Source: Xanthomonas hydrangeae
GTDB lineage: Bacteria > Pseudomonadota > Gammaproteobacteria > Xanthomonadales > Xanthomonadaceae
NCBI GenBank assembly: GCA_905142475.1
Contig: LR990730.1
Coordinates: 1,612,001 to 1,676,000 of the forward strand
Length of the DNA: 64,000 nt
Reading direction: 5' to 3'
The notes under the pieces were generated by a model. That model saw nothing but the letters and a program-made list of their open reading frames with translations. It did no database searches and had not been told where the DNA came from. The position numbers and the translations under genes are program-made. Below are positions 55,192 through 62,415 of this stretch, piece after piece (within the stretch, counting starts at the first letter, position 1; each line of letters begins with the position of its first letter).

Positions 55192-57762
55192 ATGCGCATC
55201 CAGCAACACATAAGCAGTCATGTTGGGTCGTCTGATTCGCCCGCTCCAGATGTGCCTGTTTCAGTTGAAGATCTTCCCGCTTCCAATGGCGGGCCTATTG
55301 TCCTGGAATCATTAAAAAAAGGTTCGCGTCGGAGAAATTCCTCTTCCAGGCAAGCGTCCGGGAGGCGCACCGGCGAAGACGCCATGGCCGAAATTCAGGA
55401 GGCAGAGGCAGTCTACGATGCATTCGTAGTCGCCAAGTATCTTGCCGATCCACTGCATGGCACTTTGGACAATACGGCCGAACTCATCGCGGAAGTGCCC
55501 AACTCGGGCGAACCGGAACATTCCCCGGAAGCCGAGCAACCTGCGCATTCCCACGAACACACGCCGATCGATCACACGCAGGTGTCGGCAGACCATCAGA
55601 CGCAGCCCGGTATCGACGCGGCGCACTCCCTGGATCCGCATCCGATCGAGCCTGCAGCGCACGAGAGTCTCCTGCACACCCTGGCTGAGGAGGCGGGGCC
55701 GGGAGGCGTTGCCGATCTGGCAATGAGTTTGAGCATCAGTGGCGCCATGCTGCCGCTCTCTGGCCTTGCGATCTACGCCGCCTACAAGGAAACCCGCGAA
55801 GTGACCGAACAACGCGGTGCCCTGCGCCAACGCAAACGTCAACTGCAGTCGGAGAGGGCGTTGCTGCAACCTGCGCTTGGGAGCGGCCCATTGACTGCAG
55901 TTGCAGGCGCCCAGATCCATGCCTTGAGCGAAGCGATCGATACCGTCGCTTACCAACAACAGCGCAACGCACGTGATGGCGCCATCGCGGTGACCTCGAT
56001 GGCGTCCGCAGGCGTGATCTTTACCAAGGCCACGACAGAGCTCGGCATCCAGGGCGGGTTGGCACTCGGCGCCAACAACGCAAATGCTGCTGGCTTGATA
56101 GGCCACAGCACCGCCGCCGCAGGCGCAGCCTCGGCGGCTGGTATTGCAGGCACATTTGTGCTGGCTCCGCTGGCAAGCGTCGCTGCCACCACGCTGGGCG
56201 GTGCGTTTCTGCACCAGTCACGCAAGGAGAAAAAACGCGTGGTTGCCGATGTGGCGCGTGTCGAAGACTTCCTGCAATGCCTGGAACCGGGCGAGCTCAG
56301 CCCTGGCGCGCAGCGCTACCAGCACTTCTTGAGCACCAAGCTGGCCCAGCGCAGCGGATTCGCCGGCAGCTTCAACAACTGGAACAAGGGCTTTGTCGTT
56401 GGCGGCGTGACCTACACGGCCAGCACCTTGACCAAAACCGGAGTCAGTACTGCAGTCTTGCTTGGTGCAGCCAGCGTGGCCGGGCCGGTGGGCACCGGTT
56501 TGGTGGTCGGTGCCGGTCTGCTGGGTGCGGTCACGATGGGTGTTGGGGGCCACCAGTTCCTGCTGGCGCATGGCAAGCAAAAACGGTATCGCAACTACGA
56601 GACTGCGGAGATGCCCAGCGTGGACCGGGCATTGCTTGCCATGGCCGACCTGCTGCCCACGGCCGAGGCGGGCGTCGCTGCCTCACCGGGGGAAGTGGAT
56701 CCGCATGGCACACCACGCGTCAGTGACGGTGCCTCGGGAAAAGCGTCGGACACCGTCGTAACGACCGGCACTGGTGACCAGCTGGAGTCTGACCATGTCA
56801 TGCCCGGCTCGGCCGAACACACGGTGGCTGCCCAGTCGGTAGCGGCAAAACAGGCATCGCCGGCAACCGACGACGCGTCAGCCGCGACGGAGGCAACTGC
56901 TGCCGTTCCGCAGCATGGATTCGAACTGCGCAGCGCCCTGTACGCCTGTATCGACGGTCAGGAAAAAGCACGGGACGCGCTCTTGCAGAGCTGCGCCAAC
57001 GACATGAAGAAACGCTATCGGGCAGTGCCTCGCTCTACCGATCAGAGTCCAGCAACTGGTCAGGCGGCTCAACCGTCCTCGCTCGCGAAGCGAGCCAGGG
57101 CAGCGCTTTTTGCAGGAGCGACCTACGGACGAGCAGTGCTCACCGGCAAACCCCGCGTCGCTGGCGAAAAAGCCGCGCGAAGCTATGCAAAACATACCGA
57201 TACATTGACCGAAACAGCGTTGACCCAGTGGCTGCAAACGCCAGGCTTGGTCAAGTCGCAGATTGCGTACATGCAAAGTTGCCTGGAGTTACAAAAGAAA
57301 TATCTAGACGCGAAACTGCGCTTGCGGCTGAAGTTGCCGGCGGATGATGCTGCCAGTGGTGCAATCCCCGACACAGAGACCACAGCCACGACGGCTGCGC
57401 AGGCCCACGCACGCTTGACCACGCAACTGCATCAAGCGCGTGAGCGCGACGAGTTCCAATTGCGATCTGTCAGTTTGATGTTGGAAGAACTGGGCATGGC
57501 AAATGAGGAGCTGGAAAGTTCAGACATGAGAAAAATCCAGCGCGCAGAAAATAGGATGCAGGGGCTGCAACAGCGCCTGATCGGTGCGTTGACCGCAAAC
57601 GCGATCACGCCGCAGCCAGGAAGTACGGGCTTTGCGCATTTCTGCATGAAGCAGGCCCGGCGGCACACTACCGATGTGCGCGGCACGTTGCTGGCCACCG
57701 AAATGCAGGCCGCGCGCATCCGCGAAGGCGCTGCGGCCGCAGCAACGCCGTTCAGCCCTTGA
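55192..57762 (+). CDS. predicted HrpX-regulated type III effector, unrecognised family
   Basis: An 856-residue protein; ATG 55192 has GGAG 8 bases upstream. The N-terminus (MRIQQHISSHVGSSDSPAPD) is Ser-rich and polar, as in secreted effectors. An acidic His/Glu/Pro region (about 90-170) is followed by membrane-like helices: MSLSISGAMLPLSGLAIYAA (about 183-202), AAGAASAAGIAGTFVLAPLA (about 313-332) and STAVLLGAASVAGPVGTGLV (about 418-440), separated by charged helical segments. The C-terminal third is hydrophilic and coiled-coil-like (ARERDEFQLRSVSLMLEELG type). No catalytic motif is visible. In X. citri, xopK lies next to the same beta-galactosidase locus, so a XopK relationship should be tested, but I cannot confirm it. 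Confidence 0.7.
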   Translation: MRIQQHISSHVGSSDSPAPDVPVSVEDLPASNGGPIVLESLKKGSRRRNSSSRQASGRRTGEDAMAEIQEAEAVYDAFVVAKYLADPLHGTLDNTAELIAEVPNSGEPEHSPEAEQPAHSHEHTPIDHTQVSADHQTQPGIDAAHSLDPHPIEPAAHESLLHTLAEEAGPGGVADLAMSLSISGAMLPLSGLAIYAAYKETREVTEQRGALRQRKRQLQSERALLQPALGSGPLTAVAGAQIHALSEAIDTVAYQQQRNARDGAIAVTSMASAGVIFTKATTELGIQGGLALGANNANAAGLIGHSTAAAGAASAAGIAGTFVLAPLASVAATTLGGAFLHQSRKEKKRVVADVARVEDFLQCLEPGELSPGAQRYQHFLSTKLAQRSGFAGSFNNWNKGFVVGGVTYTASTLTKTGVSTAVLLGAASVAGPVGTGLVVGAGLLGAVTMGVGGHQFLLAHGKQKRYRNYETAEMPSVDRALLAMADLLPTAEAGVAASPGEVDPHGTPRVSDGASGKASDTVVTTGTGDQLESDHVMPGSAEHTVAAQSVAAKQASPATDDASAATEATAAVPQHGFELRSALYACIDGQEKARDALLQSCANDMKKRYRAVPRSTDQSPATGQAAQPSSLAKRARAALFAGATYGRAVLTGKPRVAGEKAARSYAKHTDTLTETALTQWLQTPGLVKSQIAYMQSCLELQKKYLDAKLRLRLKLPADDAASGAIPDTETTATTAAQAHARLTTQLHQARERDEFQLRSVSLMLEELGMANEELESSDMRKIQRAENRMQGLQQRLIGALTANAITPQPGSTGFAHFCMKQARRHTTDVRGTLLATEMQAARIREGAAAAATPFSP

Positions 57763-57976
57763 GCGATCAGCAACCGTGGCGTCGTTGCCAGTGGAATGCA
57801 CACCTGCCGCCACGGTCTGGAGTGGCTGATAACACTTGGCGATCAGTCTTCAGTGTATGCGGGCTGCGCGCTCAGAACTGCAGCGTACGAGTGGTACGTA
57901 ACTATTCCAAGGGTGATACGCCCAGGGTTTCCTAGACATCTCAAGGCCATGGAAAATGGTCGATTCGGAGGTGTCT

Positions 57977-58249
57977 ATGAGCAGCAAGCGGTATACGGAT
58001 GAGTTCAAGATCGAGGCGGTCCGGCAAGTGACCAATCGTGGTTTCAAGGTGGCAGAAGTCGCCGAGCGCCTGGGTGTCACCACGCACAGCCTCTACGCCT
58101 GGCTGCGCACGTTCGGCAAGCCTGGCGTGGTGCAGCGCGCCGAGGTGGACCAGAGCGCCGAGGTTCGGCGGCTGAAGGCAGAGTTGCGTCGAGTGACCGA
58201 GGAGCGCGACATCCTAAAAAAGGCCGCCGCGTACTTTGCCAAGGGGTAA
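57977..58249 (+). CDS. IS3-family transposase OrfA
   Basis: A 90-residue helix-turn-helix protein (MSSKRYTDEFKIEAVRQVTN, GFKVAEVAERLGVTTHSLYA) that binds the element ends, followed by a leucine-zipper-like helix (VRRLKAELRRVTEERDILKK). The slippery heptamer A AAA AAG at 58216-58222 near its end allows a -1 shift into orfB, giving the OrfAB transposase. Confidence 0.92.
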   Translation: MSSKRYTDEFKIEAVRQVTNRGFKVAEVAERLGVTTHSLYAWLRTFGKPGVVQRAEVDQSAEVRRLKAELRRVTEERDILKKAAAYFAKG

Positions 58250-58266
58250 AGGCAAAGTACGCCTTC

Positions 58267-59121
58267 ATGCAAGCCCACTGCGGGGAATTCAGGGTGTGTG
58301 CGATGTGCCGGGTATTGCGGGTCAACCGGGCGGGTTATTACGCCTGGTTACGCTCGCCCGACAGTGAGCGCGCCAAGGAAGACCAACGCCTGCTGGGATT
58401 GATCAAGCACCACTGGTTGGCCAGCGGCAGTGTCTATGGGCATCGCAAGATCACCACGGATCTGCGCGATCTGGGTGAGCGTTGCAGTCGCCATCGGGTG
58501 CATCGGCTGATGCGCACCGAGGGACTGCGTGCTCAGGTGGGCTATGGTCGCAAACCGCGCTTCCATGGAGGAATGCAATGCAAGGCGGCGGCCAACCTGC
58601 TTGACCGACAGTTCGACGTGACGGAGCCGGACACGGCCTGGGCGAGCGATTTCACCTTCATCCGCACGCATGCAGGCTGGATGTACCTGGCTGTCGTGAT
58701 CGATCTGTTTTCCCGGCAGGTCGTCGGCTGGGCGATGCGCGATCGGGCCGATACCGAGTTGGTCGTGCAGGCCCTGTTGTCTGCGGTGTGGCGGCGCAAA
58801 CCCAACGCTGGTTGCTTGGTTCACTCGGACCAAGGGTCTGTCTACACCAGCGATGACTGGCGCAGTTTCCTGGCGTCCCATGGCTTGGTGTGCAGCATGA
58901 GTCGGCGTGGCAACTGCCACGACAACGCACCCGTGGAGAGCTTCTTCGGCCTGCTCAAACGCGAGCGGATCAGGCGGCGGATCTATCCCACCAAGGACGC
59001 CGCTCGCGCCGAGGTATTCGACGACATCGCGATGTTCTACAACCCCAACCGCCGCCACGGTTCAACTGGCGACCTGTCCCCTGTAGAGTTTGAACGGCGC
59101 TACGCGCAACGAGGGTCTTGA
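58267..59121 (+). CDS. IS3-family transposase OrfB (DDE)
   Basis: A 284-residue catalytic part, normally made as OrfAB by frameshifting; the -1 frame is open from 58222 to the ATG at 58267. The DDE triad is seen in TAWASDFTFIRTHAGWM (Asp), VHSDQGSVYTSDDW (Asp) and PVESFFGLLKRERI (Glu). HTH-21 and integrase core are complete, with the C-terminal YNPNRRHGSTGDLSPVEFER typical of the family. The element should be able to transpose. Confidence 0.93.
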   Translation: MQAHCGEFRVCAMCRVLRVNRAGYYAWLRSPDSERAKEDQRLLGLIKHHWLASGSVYGHRKITTDLRDLGERCSRHRVHRLMRTEGLRAQVGYGRKPRFHGGMQCKAAANLLDRQFDVTEPDTAWASDFTFIRTHAGWMYLAVVIDLFSRQVVGWAMRDRADTELVVQALLSAVWRRKPNAGCLVHSDQGSVYTSDDWRSFLASHGLVCSMSRRGNCHDNAPVESFFGLLKRERIRRRIYPTKDAARAEVFDDIAMFYNPNRRHGSTGDLSPVEFERRYAQRGS

Positions 59122-59197
59122 GTGTCTACGGAACCCTGGGCGTATCATGGCGCACCTTGACCAATGCTGATGGCCTGGGCGTTTGGCATTGCCTTGC

Positions 59198-59258
59198 TTC
59201 GATAGTCATGCCGTCATTTCGCATGCGGCGAGATTCGATGGAGGGAAATTTCTAAAGT
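59198..59258 (+). promoter_or_regulatory. near-consensus PIP box and -10 upstream of xopD
   Basis: TTCGA (59198-59202), 15 bases, TTCGC (59218-59222), then exactly 30 bases to TAAAGT (59253-59258), a YANNNT -10. The first half deviates from TTCGB in its last base. Spacing throughout is canonical for HrpX promoters. It lies 51 bases after the end of the IS3-family element. Confidence 0.75.
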
Positions 59259-59565
59259 GGATATCCCAGGTCCGTTCAGCACGGACCATTCATGTCAACC
59301 GGGCCCACGCAGCCGCATGCCATTGCAGGCTGGGGGGCGGCCCCAGCAGGCGAGTAGTTCATGACAGTCCGACGTACTCTCCTTCCGCTGCCTCGGACCG
59401 GGCGATCCATGCGGTGCTGCACAACTACCCGATAAGGTCGCGGCGTTGCGGTCGTCGCCCAGTACCGAGGTCCACCTGCCGCTGGATACGGACATCTGCG
59501 CCTTGCTGGAGCGTATGCCGGCAGGTGCGAGTGGGACTTTCTGTTGTTGATGGAGGATGTGGAAC

Positions 59566-59978
59566 ATGTGGGATCGCAATTCATCCGAGGTCGGGTCGTC
59601 GTGGACGCATGATCTGAGCGAATACCGAAGACTGCGGGAAGCGCAACAGGCCGCCACACCTAATGCACTGTTGGGGGAGCAGTCTCATGAGTCCCTTGGC
59701 CAATTGGCCGGCCTTCAGGTCAGAGAGGAGCGTCGCTCCAGGCGGCAAAAGGCCCACCAAGAGATGAGTCTCGCGCCGCAGACGGTCCTGCTGGCGGGGA
59801 TGCCTGGCACGCCCATGATGGACCCATTCCACGGCGCTGGTCATGACCACATGGACATTCGATGCTTCGATGCGCCGCCACCGCTTGTGAGTCATGAGCA
59901 CCCTGCGTTTCCCGATTCCACGACGGAACAAGTGGCGCACCACGCCCCTTCTCTGCAGGAGCCCCCCTTGCGCCGGAG
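59566..59978 (+). pseudogene. out-of-frame N-terminal leader of XopD
   Basis: ATG 59566 has a strong ribosome site (GGAGG at 59552-59556) and opens a frame MWDRNSSEVGSSWTHDLSEY that looks coding: Ser/Gln-rich, polar, effector-like for about 130 codons (for example LLGEQSHESLGQLAGLQVRE). It drifts out of coding sense after a six-C run (59962-59967); adding one base there continues the frame as QEPPLAPELDPST into XopD. The full-length product would have about 886 residues. As written, the leader frame ends at 60057. Confidence 0.65.
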
Positions 59979-62225
59979 TTGGATCCATCGACTTCGGCCG
60001 TGCAGGAGCGCCCGCGCGGCCAGCTCGCACGGGCCGGAAACGCGATCGGGCAAGTGATTGGGTCCGGGGCAGGCAGGCCGCCGCCTTATCCTTCCGACGA
60101 GAGCCTCATCAAGCGGTTTATCGACGGTGCCGACTGTGGTGGCAGCAACTTGAGGACCACTCGCACGTACGCAAGCCTCTTGCGGATGTGCAGCGCCTGG
60201 CTACGGCAACAAGGTAAGTCCGGTCTGCAGGACCGGTTGTTCAGCGACGAGCTGACAAGCGACGTCCTGAAGTTTCAGAAAGACATCAAACGTACGGATG
60301 TGGTTACGGTACTGGAGCACCTGCGCGCGGTGGAATCCAGCACCTATGGAGTGGTGACTATCCCGCAATTCCATGTGATTCCCGATCTCGATGCATGGCT
60401 CGTCAACGAGGCGTTTCCAGAGGGGTCACGATACCTAACCGAGTTGCGTGCCTTCAGTGCGTGGCTCAACACGGAAGGGAAGGAGGGCCTTTGCGATCCG
60501 GACCGGCTGCACTCCGACACTTTGATGAACGAGGCCTTGGGCTTCGCGAGCAATTGCTCGAGGAGCAACACGATTCTGGTTGCTGGACTGCGACAGTTGC
60601 GGATCTATGATCTCACCGGAGCGACGGCCGTACGCGACAGGCGCAATACCCATCAGATTCCAGAAGTCGACCGTCAACTCTATGAGACCTTCAAAGCTGC
60701 ACTGTCTGGGACGGCGGCCGGGAAGAAGACCTACGCCAACGGGAGGGGCTACGCCGGCATCGTGTCAACCCGCTTGCGCCAGTTCAGCGCCTGGCTGCAG
60801 AAGGAAGGGAAAGGACCCCTGGCGCAGCGCCTGCACGACCCGGTGCTGGATGTGGATCTCGATCTCTGGACCCATGGCAAGAATCCTTCCTATGCGAGAA
60901 GCATGAGGAGCATGCTCAAGCAAGCCCGCGCTTTGATCTCGCCTAGCACACTGCCGCCTTACCCTGGATCCGGTGTCGAGCCGTCCAAGTCCTCGTATTC
61001 GTCCATGTTGCCACCTACCCCTGCCGGGGGCTGGCCACAGAACTCACAAGGCGAGTGGAATCCCGATACCCCGGCGGGATCTGCCTATTCCTCGTATTCG
61101 TCCATGTTGCCACCCACCCCTGCCGGAGGCTGGCCGCAGAACTCACCAGGCGAGTGGAATCCCGATACTCCGGCGGGTTCTTCCTATTGTGCATGGCCAG
61201 GCCAGCCCGAAGCATCGAGTTCCACCTTCGATGATCTCGAGTCCTTGGACTCCAGGCAGAACTATAGTTATCGCGAATTCGACCTCACCCCTCCCCAGGA
61301 AATCGGGCAGCCAGGATGGTGGCAGCACGCCACGCCCGCCCAAAGCACGGACTCGACCTTCGGTGGCCTCTCCTCCATGAGCCATTACGGCCGCGAATTC
61401 GACCTCAACACCCCCCAGGAAGAAGAGGAGCCGTGGGACTACGGCACGCAGACTCCCTTGGGGCACTCGGCCATGAGTCCCGAGAGGATCGATGTGGACA
61501 ATCTGCCGTCGCCCCAGGACGTCCCAGACCCCGAGCTTCCTCCAGTGACCGCCACTTCGTGGCTGCAAGATGGACATTTGCGCGCCTACACCGACGACCT
61601 CGCTCGCCGATTGCAAGGGCAGCCCAATGCCCATTTACTCCACTTTGCCGACTCACAGACAGTGACCATGCTGAGCTCCACAGATCCAGACCAACAGGCC
61701 CGCGCACAGCGCCGTCTTGTCGGAGACGACGTCCCACCTATCGTGTTCCTGCCGATCAATCAGCCCAACTTTCATTGGTCATTGCTCGTCGTCGACCGTC
61801 GCAACAAGGACGCTGTCGCAGCCTACTACTACGATTCCATGGCACAGACGCAGCAACAGCAACGCTACCTTGCCGACATGGCCGCCTATCACCTTGGCCT
61901 TGATTATGAAGAAACTCGTGAAATGCCCACCGCGGTGCAGCCTGACGGTTATTCCTGCGGCGATCATGTGCTGACAGGTATAGAGATGCTGGCTCACAGG
62001 GTGATCGACGGCACCTTCGACGACGCGGGCGGCAGGGACCTGCGCGATATCGAACCAAATCGCGGCCTCATCAGGAATCGTCTTGCCCAAGCGGCGCAAG
62101 CTCCAGCAGAAAGCAGCGTCAGGTCAGTTCCCGAACGCCCATCGAACACAAGAAAAAGAAAAGCAAGTGGTGGAAGTTCTAGCAATTCGACCATCGGCGA
62201 TAGAGGGTCGGCAGCAATTCGTTAA
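59979..62225 (+). CDS. xopD: type III effector SUMO protease XopD
   Basis: XopD is secreted into plant cells, goes to the nucleus, removes SUMO and represses transcription. The open frame from a TTG at 59979 has 748 residues. In order: three repeats of the AFSAWLxxEGKxGL type (about 58-90, 149-182, 254-290) in the DNA-binding region; a 33-residue tandem repeat (60990-61188; SSMLPPTPAGGWPQN); two EAR-type repressor motifs REFDLTPPQE (about 432) and REFDLNTPQE (about 472); a C48 (Ulp1) cysteine protease with catalytic His in NFHWSLLVVDRR, Asp in YYYDSM and Cys660 in DGYSCGDH; and a basic RKRK near the end. The TTG is not a convincing start: the gene appears frameshifted from the leader at 59566. 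Confidence 0.9.
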   Translation: MDPSTSAVQERPRGQLARAGNAIGQVIGSGAGRPPPYPSDESLIKRFIDGADCGGSNLRTTRTYASLLRMCSAWLRQQGKSGLQDRLFSDELTSDVLKFQKDIKRTDVVTVLEHLRAVESSTYGVVTIPQFHVIPDLDAWLVNEAFPEGSRYLTELRAFSAWLNTEGKEGLCDPDRLHSDTLMNEALGFASNCSRSNTILVAGLRQLRIYDLTGATAVRDRRNTHQIPEVDRQLYETFKAALSGTAAGKKTYANGRGYAGIVSTRLRQFSAWLQKEGKGPLAQRLHDPVLDVDLDLWTHGKNPSYARSMRSMLKQARALISPSTLPPYPGSGVEPSKSSYSSMLPPTPAGGWPQNSQGEWNPDTPAGSAYSSYSSMLPPTPAGGWPQNSPGEWNPDTPAGSSYCAWPGQPEASSSTFDDLESLDSRQNYSYREFDLTPPQEIGQPGWWQHATPAQSTDSTFGGLSSMSHYGREFDLNTPQEEEEPWDYGTQTPLGHSAMSPERIDVDNLPSPQDVPDPELPPVTATSWLQDGHLRAYTDDLARRLQGQPNAHLLHFADSQTVTMLSSTDPDQQARAQRRLVGDDVPPIVFLPINQPNFHWSLLVVDRRNKDAVAAYYYDSMAQTQQQQRYLADMAAYHLGLDYEETREMPTAVQPDGYSCGDHVLTGIEMLAHRVIDGTFDDAGGRDLRDIEPNRGLIRNRLAQAAQAPAESSVRSVPERPSNTRKRKASGGSSSNSTIGDRGSAAIR

Positions 62226-62415
62226 AAAGCTCTTTGCTGGCAGCGGGTTGGCTTATTTTTGGCTATTTTTTTACACGAAGCCCTGCCAACCCTCATTCCG
62301 AGCAACGACTGCGCCCGCCTGGTGGCCGCGCAGTTGTTCTGCTGGCGCCTCTTAACCGATTCGGAGCGAACGCCGCGCCCGTCTGACGATGAGCGCGGTG
62401 GTTTCTTGGCCGCTG
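62226..62415. other. xopD-bga intergenic gap
   Basis: A convergent gap with AT-rich runs just after xopD (GGCTATTTTTTTACACG near 62261-62277), possibly part of a terminator. Nothing else is recognised. Confidence 0.4.

Larger units (their letters stand above)
57914..59147 (+). mobile_element. IS3-family insertion sequence, apparently intact (1234 bp)
   Basis: Bounded by 25-bp imperfect inverted repeats: TGATACGCCCAGGGTTTCCT at 57914 and the complement at 59123-59147 (23 of 25 identical). It carries orfA and orfB with a programmed -1 frameshift. No target duplication is obvious in the bases immediately outside the ends (AAGGG left, TGGCG right), which suggests later rearrangement or an old insertion. 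Its right end lies 51 bases before the xopD PIP box. Confidence 0.88.

Noticed and set aside
59148..59551. Possible small genes between the IS and xopD
   Set aside because: Several short overlapping frames exist, none with a ribosome site or recognisable product; the PIP promoter and leader explain the stretch.
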